Source: Caballeronia peredens (lineage in GTDB: Bacteria > Pseudomonadota > Gammaproteobacteria > Burkholderiales > Burkholderiaceae). Taken from it: a stretch of DNA of 64,000 nt. The notes beneath the pieces were generated by a model. That model saw only the letters and a program-made list of their open reading frames with translations. It was not told the origin of the DNA and did not search any database. Below, one piece after another: positions 36,810 through 44,884 of the stretch (its first letter is position 1; each line of letters opens with the position of its first letter). The translations under genes were made by a program, and so were the position numbers. The stretch is taken from the NCBI GenBank assembly GCA_001544595.2, contig FCOH02000016.1, positions 1 through 64,000 of the forward strand. Reading direction: 5' to 3'.

Positions 36810-37958
36810 TCACCATTCGGCGACGCTGCCGTCCGCGTGACGCCACACCGGATTGCGCCAGCGATGGCCGACCTTCGCCATTTCGCGCACCTTCTCCTCG
36901 TTCACCTCGATTCCCAGCCCCGGCCCTTGCGGAATCGACACCATGCCGTCGTCGTACTTGAAGACTTCCGGATTCTTGATGTAGTCGAGCAGATCGTTGC
37001 CCTTGTTGTAGTGGATGCCGAGGCTCTGCTCCTGGATGAACGCGTTGTAGCTCACGGCGTCGATCTGCAGACAGGTGGCAAGCGCGATCGGGCCGAGCGG
37101 GCAGTGCAGCGCGAGCGCGACGTCATACGCTTCGGCCATCGTCGCGATCTTGCGGCATTCCGTGATGCCGCCCGCGTGCGACGCGTCCGGCTGAATGATG
37201 TCCACGTAACCGCCCGCCAGAATGTGCTTGAAGTCCCAGCGCGAGTAGAGCCGCTCGCCGAGCGCGATAGGTGTGCTCGTCTGGTTGACGATATCGCGCA
37301 GCGCCTCGACGTTCTCCGAGAGCACCGGCTCCTCGATGAACATCAGCTTGAACGGATCGAGTTCCTTCGCGAGCACCTTCGCCATCGGCTTGTGCACGCG
37401 CCCGTGGAAATCCACGCCGATGCCGACGTTCGGGCCAATCGCCTCGCGCACCGCGCGCACGTTGTCGATCACGCCCTGCACCTTGTCGAAGGTATCGATG
37501 ATCTGCAGCTCTTCGGAGCCGTTCATCTTCACGGCCTTGAAGCCGCGCTCGACCACGGCGCGCGCGTTGTTCGCGACATCGCTCGGACGGTCGCCGCCGA
37601 TCCACGAATACACCTTGATCCGGTCGCGCACCTGGCCGCCGAGCAGCGCGTGCACCGGCACGCCGTGATACTTGCCGAGGATGTCCCACAGCGCCTGATC
37701 GACGCCCGCGATCGCGCTCATGCCGATCGGGCCGCCGCGATAAAAGCCGGAGCGGTACATCACCTGCCAGAGATCTTCGATATGGCGCGGGTCCTGACCG
37801 ACGAGATAGTCCGACAGTTCGTCAACGGCGGCGGCGACCGTATGCGCGCGCCCTTCGACGACCGGTTCGCCCCAGCCCGTGATGCCTTCGTCGGTTTCGA
37901 TCTTGAGGAAGCACCAGCGCGGCGGAACGATAAAGGTTTCGAGTTTCGTGATTTTCAT
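36810..37958 (-). CDS. dgoD: D-galactonate dehydratase
   Basis: Enolase-superfamily enzyme converting D-galactonate to 2-keto-3-deoxygalactonate. The 382-residue protein keeps the catalytic residues at the characterised positions: Asp183 and His185 (VDFHGR), Glu209 (IEEPV), Glu235 (LGERLY) and His285 (ALHCPLGP). The divergent GntR/FCD gene is its likely regulator, and the AT-rich gap between them probably carries the operator. No other dgo catabolic gene is present in the window. Confidence 0.94.
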   Translation of the reverse strand: MKITKLETFIVPPRWCFLKIETDEGITGWGEPVVEGRAHTVAAAVDELSDYLVGQDPRHIEDLWQVMYRSGFYRGGPIGMSAIAGVDQALWDILGKYHGVPVHALLGGQVRDRIKVYSWIGGDRPSDVANNARAVVERGFKAVKMNGSEELQIIDTFDKVQGVIDNVRAVREAIGPNVGIGVDFHGRVHKPMAKVLAKELDPFKLMFIEEPVLSENVEALRDIVNQTSTPIALGERLYSRWDFKHILAGGYVDIIQPDASHAGGITECRKIATMAEAYDVALALHCPLGPIALATCLQIDAVSYNAFIQEQSLGIHYNKGNDLLDYIKNPEVFKYDDGMVSIPQGPGLGIEVNEEKVREMAKVGHRWRNPVWRHADGSVAEW

Positions 37959-38010
37959 GAAGCGTCTCCGGACAAGGATTCACATGGTAGCAAAACCGGA
38001 AGCTTGGGCA

Positions 38011-38027
38011 TATTAATAGTATTATTG
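38011..38027. promoter_or_regulatory. AT-rich dyad, candidate operator between dgoD and its regulator
   Basis: TATTAATAGTATTATTG contains AATA-G-TATT, an imperfect dyad, in an otherwise GC-rich chromosome. It lies 53 bases upstream of the dgoD start and about 85-110 bases upstream of the regulator. A FadR-subfamily regulator binding here is inference from position only. Confidence 0.4.
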
Positions 38028-38134
38028 AGCCGGTATCTGGGCTTTGCACGGATTTATGAATCTTCAGGCAAATACCCGATAATCGTGCCCCACTCTAACG
38101 GGAGACCATCATTCACCGGGATCTGCACGGGCGC

Positions 38135-38788
38135 GTGGCGCACGAACTGGGCATGGCGATTCTGCGCGGCGATCATCCGCCGGGCTCGCCGTTGCCGCGC
38201 GAGGCCGAACTGATGGCGCGCTTCGAAGTGAGCCGCACGGTGTTGCGCGAGGCGCTGCGCACGCTCACGTCGAAAGGGCTGATCGAGTCGCGTCCGAAGG
38301 TCGGCACGCGCGTGCGCGCACGCGACGCCTGGAATTTGCTCGACGCCGACATGCTCGAGTGGTATTCGCGCGTCGCGCCGCCGCTGCAGTTCGCGCTCAA
38401 GCTGCAGGAAATGCGCGAGATGATCGAGCCATACGCCGCCGCGCTCGCCGCCGGGAATCACGAGGAGCGCACCTGCGAGCGGCTCACGCGCGCGCATCGG
38501 GCGATGGCCGATGCCCAGAACGTCGACGAATGGGTACGCGCCGATCTCGACTTCCATCTCTGCGTGCTCGCCGCGTGCAGCAACGAATTGCTGATTCCGC
38601 TCGGCGCGCTGATCGAGCGCACGCTCGAAGGCCAGTTGCGTCTGAACGCGAAACGCGCCGAGGTCTACAACGCGTCGCTTGCCGAGCACACGGCCGTGTT
38701 CGATGCGATCGTCGCCCGCGATGCGCTCGCCGCACGCCGCGCGATGGCCGATCTGCTCGGCGTGACGCGCGAACGGATCGAAGGCTAA
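38135..38788 (+). CDS. GntR-family (FCD) transcriptional regulator, DgoR-like
   Basis: A FadR-subfamily regulator: winged helix (LPREAELMARFEVSRTVLREALRTLTSKGLIESRPKVGTRV, in parts) followed by an all-helical FCD ligand domain with the metal-binding-type residues in ADLDFH and EHTAVFDAI. The GTG at 38135 is the first ordinary start codon (217 residues), but it has no ribosome-binding site and cuts into helix 1. The frame is open back to 38099, and GGGAG at 38100-38104 is correctly spaced for ATT at 38111, so a near-cognate start is plausible. It is divergent from dgoD and probably represses it. Confidence 0.88.
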   Translation: MAHELGMAILRGDHPPGSPLPREAELMARFEVSRTVLREALRTLTSKGLIESRPKVGTRVRARDAWNLLDADMLEWYSRVAPPLQFALKLQEMREMIEPYAAALAAGNHEERTCERLTRAHRAMADAQNVDEWVRADLDFHLCVLAACSNELLIPLGALIERTLEGQLRLNAKRAEVYNASLAEHTAVFDAIVARDALAARRAMADLLGVTRERIEG

Positions 38789-38807
38789 AAGCCTTGAAAG
38801 ACGAAAG

Positions 38808-39668
38808 TCAGAGCGCGTTCAGCGGAATCTTCAGATAGGTCGTGCCGTTGCCGGACGCATCGGGGAAGCGGCCCGCCCGGATGTTGACCTGGATCGCCGG
38901 CAGGATGAGCGTCGGCATGCCGAGCGTCGCGTCGCGTGCCTCGCGCATCGCGACGAATGCGTCTTCCGCCTGGCCGCCGCCCACATGAACGTTGTGCTCG
39001 CGCTGCTCGCGCACCGTCGCTTGCCACTGCGGCGGGCGCGTGCCGGGCGGATAGTCGTGGCAGACGAACAGCCGCGTCTCGGGATCGAGCGCGAGCAGAC
39101 GCTGGATCGAGCGATACAGCGTGCGCGCATTGCCGCCGGGAAAATCGCAGCGCGCGGTGCCGACGTCCGGCATGAAAAGCGTGTCGCCGACGAACACCGC
39201 GTCGCCGATCTGATACGCCATGTCGGCGGGCGTATGACCGGGCACGAAGAGCGCGTGCGCCTCCAGCGCGCCGATCATGAAGCGCTCGCCGTCGCTGAAG
39301 AGATGATCGAACTGCGAGCCGTCGAGCTGGAACTCGGGCTCCAGATCGAAGATTTTCTTGAACACGCCCTGCACGGTCCGGATCGATTCGCCGATGCCGA
39401 TCTTCCCGCCGAGCACGCGCTTCAGATACGGCGCCGCCGAAAGATGATCGGCGTGCGCGTGCGTCTCCAGAATCCATTCGACGTCGAGCCGCTGCTCGCG
39501 CACGAAGTCGATGACCGCGTCGGCGGAACGCGTCGACGTGCGCGCGGCGTTCGGATCGTAGTCGAGCACGGAATCGATGATGGCCGCGGGCGCTCCGGGC
39601 TTTTCGCAGACGACGTACGTCAGCGTGCCGGTGCGGATATCGAAGAAAGCCTGAATGATCGGTTGCAC
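38808..39668 (-). CDS. Metallo-beta-lactamase-fold hydrolase (persulfide-dioxygenase/Blh-like)
   Basis: A 286-residue MBL-fold protein with HAHADH (His70, His72, Asp74, His75), VPGHTPADM, FVGDTLF and a final CHDYPPG motif, the pattern of ETHE1/Blh-type persulfide dioxygenases and related enzymes. It is divergent from a gene whose product carries a rhodanese domain, which supports a role in persulfide or sulfide metabolism. Substrate not proven. Confidence 0.85.
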   Translation of the reverse strand: MQPIIQAFFDIRTGTLTYVVCEKPGAPAAIIDSVLDYDPNAARTSTRSADAVIDFVREQRLDVEWILETHAHADHLSAAPYLKRVLGGKIGIGESIRTVQGVFKKIFDLEPEFQLDGSQFDHLFSDGERFMIGALEAHALFVPGHTPADMAYQIGDAVFVGDTLFMPDVGTARCDFPGGNARTLYRSIQRLLALDPETRLFVCHDYPPGTRPPQWQATVREQREHNVHVGGGQAEDAFVAMREARDATLGMPTLILPAIQVNIRAGRFPDASGNGTTYLKIPLNAL

Positions 39669-39851
39669 GCTGATTCTCCCGGATGGTCACGGGTCTCGCC
39701 GCCCGCTCGTCGAAATTCGCCTCTTGTACAGCCGCATGATGGTCCGGCCGATTGGGCGACTTTGTCAGGATCGCGATAAAGTGTAACCCTTTGTGGCAGC
39801 CGCGAACGCGCCGGCGGCCACGTCCACGAAAGCTCGATCATAGGGTTTCGA

Positions 39852-40865
39852 ATGCCGCACGTCCCGACTTCGCTTGCGTCGTCCTGGGGCGCGTGGGCCG
39901 TCTTCGTCAGCGTCCTCGCGACGCAGCTCGGCGTGCCGGTCCCCGCCGCGCCGATGCTGATTCTCGCCGGCACGCTCGTCGCCGCCGGCAACGTGCCGTT
40001 CTGGCAAATGCTCGCGGCCGCGGTGCTCGCCGTGCTGATCGCCGATTCGCTGTGGTTCGCCGCGGGCCGTCTCTATGGCCGGCGCTTTCTCAATTCGCTC
40101 GTGCGGTTCTCGCTGTCGATCGACTCGACGCTGCGCACGGCGCGCCGCTGGTTCGAGCGTTTCGGCGTGCCGTTGCTCGCGCTGTCGAAGTTCGTGCCGG
40201 GGCTCGGGCTCGTGTCCGCGCCGCTGCTCGGCACGACGCAGATCGAGGTGCGCATCTTTCTTCTGTGGGATCTGATCGGCGCCACGGCGTGGGCGAGCTT
40301 CTGGATGCTCGGCGGCGCGGCGCTGCAGGGGCATATCGATCGCTTCATCGCGCTGGTGCGTGCCAACGGCACGACGGTGATCGACATTCTCGCGATGGTG
40401 GCGATCGGCTTCGCGCTGTATCGCTGGATCCGTCGCGTGCAGTTTCGCCAGTGGCTCGAGAAGTATCACATCACGCCCGATCAGCTCGACGCGATGATGC
40501 GCTCCGACACGCCGCCGGTGATCTACGACGCGCGTCCGCCTGAAGTGCGGCGGCGCGAGCCGTATCGCATCGCGGGCGCGGTCTCTCTGGATCTCGATTC
40601 GCCGGACCGCACCGATCAGCTGTACGCGGAGCACGAGGTCGTCGTGTATTGCGTGTGTCCGAACGAAGCGACGGCGAAGCTCATCGCGCGGCAGATGCGC
40701 ACGAAAGGCTTCCGGCATGTGCGTCCGCTGAAAGGCGGACTCGATGCGTGGGAAAAACACGGCTATCCCGTCGAGCCGATTCCGGCGGAACATCTGCGCA
40801 CGCCGACCGATGACGACGACGTCGATCACGACATGGTGACGATTCGCGCAACCGCGCCGGAGTGA
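39852..40865 (+). CDS. DedA-family membrane protein fused to a rhodanese domain
   Basis: A 337-residue fusion. Residues about 12-195 are a DedA/SNARE-associated membrane domain with four to five hydrophobic segments and the conserved FxRFVPxxR-like element (ALSKFVPGLG). Residues about 205-312 form a cytoplasmic rhodanese domain with the active-site loop YCVCPNEATA, catalytic Cys most likely Cys267. It combines a flippase-like membrane fold with sulfur-transfer chemistry, opposite an MBL-fold gene. Exact function unknown. Confidence 0.88.
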   Translation: MPHVPTSLASSWGAWAVFVSVLATQLGVPVPAAPMLILAGTLVAAGNVPFWQMLAAAVLAVLIADSLWFAAGRLYGRRFLNSLVRFSLSIDSTLRTARRWFERFGVPLLALSKFVPGLGLVSAPLLGTTQIEVRIFLLWDLIGATAWASFWMLGGAALQGHIDRFIALVRANGTTVIDILAMVAIGFALYRWIRRVQFRQWLEKYHITPDQLDAMMRSDTPPVIYDARPPEVRRREPYRIAGAVSLDLDSPDRTDQLYAEHEVVVYCVCPNEATAKLIARQMRTKGFRHVRPLKGGLDAWEKHGYPVEPIPAEHLRTPTDDDDVDHDMVTIRATAPE

Positions 40866-40880
40866 GCGCGGCCGGGCTCG

Positions 40881-41810
40881 CTACGTCTTGCGCGGCGGCC
40901 GGTTCACGAGCGCGATGCCCGCGAGCACCATCGCCGCGGCGATCATGAAACGCGCGGTGAAGTGCTCGCCCAGCAGCAGCACGCCGAAGGTGACGCCGAA
41001 GATCGGCGTGAGAAACGAGAAGACCGAAAGCCGCGACGCCATGTAGCGCGTGAGCAGCCAGAACCACGTCAGATAGCTGATGAACGCGACGACGATCGCC
41101 TGATACGCGAGACTCGCGATCGCGAGCGGCGACACGGCCCCGATGTGCGTCTGCCCGATACCCGCCGCCAGCGCGAGCAGCAACACCGCCGACACCGCCA
41201 GCTGATAGAAGAGCGTCTTGCTCGCGCTCGCCTGCGCGAGCGTGGAGGCGCGCACGACGACGGTCGTCGCGGCCCAGAAGAGTCCCGCCAGCACGCCGAG
41301 CGTGTCGCCCGCGATGCCTTGCCACGTCGATGCGCTATGCGGATTGCCGTGCAGGAAGCCGTCCGCGAACGCGAGCGTCATGCCGCAGAACGCGAGCGCG
41401 ATGCCGCACCATTGCGTGCGCGAGAGCCGTTCGCCCGCGACGAACCAGTGCAGCCCGAGCGCGGTGAAACAGGGCGCGGTGTAGAGGAACACGGCCATGC
41501 GCGTCGCGGTCGTGAGGCTCAGGCCGAAGAAGATACAGACGAATTCCCCGCCGAACAGCAGACCCGCGAGCAATCCGGCGGGCAGCGTGTCGTCGCGTTG
41601 AAAGAGCGGCACGCCGCGCGAACGCGTCCAGATCCAGACGAGCAAGGTGGCGATGAGCGAGCGGATGCCGGCTTGCAGCATCGGCGGAATCGACGCGTTC
41701 GCTTCCTTGATGGCCACTTGCTGAAATCCCCACGCGCCGCACAGCGCGATCATCACGACGATGGCGGTGGCGTCCGGGGCGCGGCGCAAGGCGAGGGAAG
41801 GCGTGCTCAT
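40881..41810 (-). CDS. EamA-family (DMT superfamily) transporter
   Basis: A 309-residue inner-membrane protein with about ten transmembrane helices arranged as two EamA repeats (about 17-145 and 165-302). Members export amino acids or other metabolites; the substrate cannot be read here. It is convergent with the DedA-rhodanese gene, with stops 15 bases apart. Confidence 0.9.
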   Translation of the reverse strand: MSTPSLALRRAPDATAIVVMIALCGAWGFQQVAIKEANASIPPMLQAGIRSLIATLLVWIWTRSRGVPLFQRDDTLPAGLLAGLLFGGEFVCIFFGLSLTTATRMAVFLYTAPCFTALGLHWFVAGERLSRTQWCGIALAFCGMTLAFADGFLHGNPHSASTWQGIAGDTLGVLAGLFWAATTVVVRASTLAQASASKTLFYQLAVSAVLLLALAAGIGQTHIGAVSPLAIASLAYQAIVVAFISYLTWFWLLTRYMASRLSVFSFLTPIFGVTFGVLLLGEHFTARFMIAAAMVLAGIALVNRPPRKT

Positions 41811-41998
41811 CGGCGGGCTCGTGGGCGTGACGTGTCACGGCCGGCGTGACGTGCGCATCGGCCATGCACTGATTTGGAGCGTCGATTGTGCCAGCGAACG
41901 GGCGGCGCGAGGGAAAGGTCGGGTCGCGCCCGTGGAATTGGAATCGTGTGGAAACGGCGCGCCGCGGCGAATGCGCGGCACGCGAAGTCATGCGTGCA

Positions 41999-42385
41999 TC
42001 AGGAATGCTTTTCGATCAGTTCGACCTTGTAGCCGTCCGGATCTTCGACGAACGCGATCACGGTCGTGCCGCCCTTCACGGGACCGGCTTCGCGCGTGAC
42101 CTTGCCGCCCGCCTGGCGGATGCGCTCGCACGCATCGGCTGCGCTCTCGACTTCGAGCGCGATGTGGCCGTATGCCGTGCCCATGTCGTACTTCTCGACG
42201 CCCCAGTTGTAGGTCAGCTCGAGCACGCTGTTCTCGGTCTCCGGACCGTAGCCGACGAAAGCAAGCGTGTACTTGTACTCGGTGTTTTCGCTTTGACGCA
42301 GCACTTTCATGCCGAGAATGCGCGTGTAGAAATCGATGGAACGCTGCAGGTCGCCGACGCGCAGCATCGTGTGAAGGAGTCGCAT
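41999..42385 (-). CDS. gloA: Lactoylglutathione lyase (glyoxalase I)
   Basis: Converts the methylglyoxal-glutathione hemithioacetal to S-lactoylglutathione. The 128-residue protein has all four metal ligands at the expected positions: His5, Glu56, His74 and Glu122. Nickel-type length, without the extra loops of zinc enzymes. Confidence 0.96.
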   Translation of the reverse strand: MRLLHTMLRVGDLQRSIDFYTRILGMKVLRQSENTEYKYTLAFVGYGPETENSVLELTYNWGVEKYDMGTAYGHIALEVESAADACERIRQAGGKVTREAGPVKGGTTVIAFVEDPDGYKVELIEKHS

Positions 42386-42514
42386 GGTGGGGTTCCTGTT
42401 ATGTGGATGCGATGAGGACAGGAGCGCGTCCGTTGGTCGTTGCGGTCACTGCGGGCCGCTTCCGGACGCCTCCGGAAATTGTACCGTCGGGGGTTTTTGC
42501 GCGCTGGCGACGGC

Positions 42515-43489
42515 TCAAAGCGCCGGCAGCAGGTCCGGCGGATGATGCTTGAGCGTGTGCCGCGCCTCGCGGAACTCGGGGAAGATCGACTCGACCGTCT
42601 GCCAGAAGCGCGGACTGTGGTTCATCTCGCGCAGATGCGCGAGTTCGTGCGCGACGACGTAATCGATGATCGACATCGGAAAATGGATGAGCCGCCAGTT
42701 GAGGCGAATCTTGCCGTCGCTCGAACAGCTTCCCCAGCGCGTCGCCGCCGACGACAGCGCGTAAGCGCGATACTCCACGCCGAGCCGCGCCGCATAGACC
42801 GCGAGCCGCGCGCCGAAGATGCGCTTCGCTTCGCTCTGCAGCCAGCCCTGCACGCGATCCTTGATCTGCTGCGCGTCGGCGAGCGTGGGCAGCGCGAGCG
42901 ACAGCACGTTGGTCTGGTCATCGAACGACAGCGCGCTCGCGCCCGAGCCGAGCGACACGCTGATCGTCTTGCCGAGATAGGGAAACTGCGCGCCGTCGCG
43001 CCATTCGATGCGCGGCAGCGCGCGCTGCTCGACGCGCGTCTGCCATTCGGTCAGCTTCTTGACGATCCAGTGTTGCTTGTCGAGGATCGCGCTTTCGATG
43101 TCCGCGATCGTCACCCAGCGCGGCGCGGTGATCGCGAGTCCGGTGCCGTCGATGCAAAAGCCGATCGTGCGCCGCGCCGAACGCTTCAGCCGATACTCGA
43201 GCGCGCCCGCCTTGAGCACGATGCGGCGCAGGCGCACGCCGTCGGGCAGGGGCATCGGCTGAGCGGCGGGCGTGAGGATCGGTGCGGGATCGGCGCTCGG
43301 GATGTCGCCGCGCAGCGGAGCCGGCGCGCTCGCGGGCGGCGTGCCGGAGTAGGCGGGTGCATGCTCGAACGGAAGATCGAGTTGCAGGGTATCGAGCGCG
43401 ACGGCAGGACGCTGCCGCGATGGGGGCTTCTGCATCGGTTCGGCTTTGCGCTCACGGCGCAGGAATGACGAGAAGAACGAATAGGGCAC
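42515..43489 (-). CDS. YgjP-like zinc metallopeptidase (M48/DUF45)
   Basis: A 324-residue protein with a proline/alanine-rich N-terminal region (1-85) and a C-terminal DUF45/YgjP metallopeptidase domain with ATRWGSCSSDGKIRLNWRL and the zinc motif VVAHELAHLREMNHSPRFW. The assigned start is GTG; ATG 43435 (MQKPPSRQ) is an alternative. It follows plsC by 28 bases on the same strand and is probably in its operon. Substrate unknown. Confidence 0.85.
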   Translation of the reverse strand: MPYSFFSSFLRRERKAEPMQKPPSRQRPAVALDTLQLDLPFEHAPAYSGTPPASAPAPLRGDIPSADPAPILTPAAQPMPLPDGVRLRRIVLKAGALEYRLKRSARRTIGFCIDGTGLAITAPRWVTIADIESAILDKQHWIVKKLTEWQTRVEQRALPRIEWRDGAQFPYLGKTISVSLGSGASALSFDDQTNVLSLALPTLADAQQIKDRVQGWLQSEAKRIFGARLAVYAARLGVEYRAYALSSAATRWGSCSSDGKIRLNWRLIHFPMSIIDYVVAHELAHLREMNHSPRFWQTVESIFPEFREARHTLKHHPPDLLPAL

Positions 43490-43517
43490 GCCGCGGCTCG
43501 ACTGGATGCGCTGCCGC

Positions 43518-44291
43518 TCAGCGGCCCGCGCCCGCGGCGCCGGCTTCGCCGGGCTGTGCGTACGGCGCGGTGTAGGCGAGGGGATCGATGCGGCGCATTT
43601 CCGTCTCGATCCAGCTTTCGACGCGCGTATTGACTTCCTCGGGCGTGAGGCCGGCGGTATCGATCGGCTTTCCGATCGACACCGTGACTATACCCGCATA
43701 TTTGATGAAGGAATTGCGCGGCCAGACATGCCCCGCGTTGTGCGCGATCGGCACGACCGGCGCGCCCGTGGCCACCGCGAAGCGCGCGCCGCCGGTCTTG
43801 TACTTGCCCTGACTGCCGACGCGCGTGCGCGTGCCTTCGGGAAACATGATGACCCACGCGCCTTCGTCCATGCGCGCGCGGCCCTGACGCGTGACGGACA
43901 CGAACGCATCGCGGCCCTGCTTGCGATCGATATGGACCATCTTGAGCAGTCCGAGCGCCCAGCCGAAGAACGGCACATAAAGCAGTTCGCGCTTGAAGAC
44001 GTAGCAGAGCGGGCGCGGCATCAGCGCAGGAAACGCGAGCGTCTCCCAGGCGGACTGATGCTTCGAGAGCAACACGGCCGGACCGTCGGGCAGGTTTTCC
44101 TCGCCCTGGATCTCGTAGCGGATGCCGATCAGATGGCGCATCACGACGATGGTCGACTTGCACCAGCCGGCGGCCATCCAGTAGCGCTTGTCGGCACGCA
44201 TGAACGGAAACGCGATGAAGCACGCGATCGCGTACGGCACCGTGTACACGATGAAGTAGATCATCAACAACAACGAACGGACGAAGCGCAT
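43518..44291 (-). CDS. plsC: 1-acyl-sn-glycerol-3-phosphate acyltransferase
   Basis: Makes phosphatidic acid from lysophosphatidic acid at the inner membrane. The 257-residue protein has an N-terminal membrane segment (about 8-32), the acyltransferase motif HQSAWE (His78...Glu83) and FPEGTR (150-155). The usual aspartate of HX4D is Glu here, a variant seen in this branch of the family. It lies 26 bases after gmhB on the same strand. Confidence 0.93.
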   Translation of the reverse strand: MRFVRSLLLMIYFIVYTVPYAIACFIAFPFMRADKRYWMAAGWCKSTIVVMRHLIGIRYEIQGEENLPDGPAVLLSKHQSAWETLAFPALMPRPLCYVFKRELLYVPFFGWALGLLKMVHIDRKQGRDAFVSVTRQGRARMDEGAWVIMFPEGTRTRVGSQGKYKTGGARFAVATGAPVVPIAHNAGHVWPRNSFIKYAGIVTVSIGKPIDTAGLTPEEVNTRVESWIETEMRRIDPLAYTAPYAQPGEAGAAGAGR

Positions 44292-44317
44292 GGAGTCTCA
44301 GTGATACGAACGGCCGG

Positions 44318-44875
44318 TCAGTCTTGATGCCGCGCGAGGAAATCGAGCGCGAACGCGCGCAGATCCTTGTGCACGGCGGTGCCTTCGGGCAGATTGCCCT
44401 CCGCGAGCGTCTTCTCGCCTTTGCCGGTCAGCACGAGATGAACCGGAAAGCCGAGCGTCACGCCGGCCTGAAGATCGCGCAGCGAATCGCCGACGACCGG
44501 CGTGTCTTCCGCATCGATCTCGAAGCGGTCGATGATCTGCTGCAGCATGCCGGGCTTCGGCTTGCGGCAATCGCACTGGTCTTCGGCGGTATGCGGACAG
44601 AAGAACACCGCGTCGATGCGCCCGCCGACGGCCGCAGCCGCGCGATTCATCTTCTGATGCATCGCGTTAAGCGCGGCCATGTCGAAGAGACCGCGCCCGA
44701 TGCCCGACTGATTCGACGCGATCGCCACGCGATAACCCGCCTGATTCAGTCGCGCGATCGCTTCGAGGCTGCCGGGAATGGCGACCCATTCGTCCGGCGA
44801 CTTGATGAACGCATCGGAATCGACGTTGATCACGCCGTCGCGATCGAGGATGACCAGTTTTCGGTTCATGACCAT
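44318..44875 (-). CDS. gmhB: D-glycero-beta-D-manno-heptose-1,7-bisphosphate 7-phosphatase
   Basis: HAD phosphatase of ADP-heptose synthesis for the lipopolysaccharide core. The 185-residue protein has the nucleophile motif LDRDGVIN (Asp11, Asp13) and the zinc-binding loop CPHTAEDQCDC (Cys93, His95, Cys101, Cys103). It follows glyS by 9 bases, so glyQ-glyS-gmhB-plsC-peptidase probably forms one minus-strand operon. Confidence 0.95.
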   Translation of the reverse strand: MVMNRKLVILDRDGVINVDSDAFIKSPDEWVAIPGSLEAIARLNQAGYRVAIASNQSGIGRGLFDMAALNAMHQKMNRAAAAVGGRIDAVFFCPHTAEDQCDCRKPKPGMLQQIIDRFEIDAEDTPVVGDSLRDLQAGVTLGFPVHLVLTGKGEKTLAEGNLPEGTAVHKDLRAFALDFLARHQD

Positions 44876-44884
44876 GGCGGCGTA

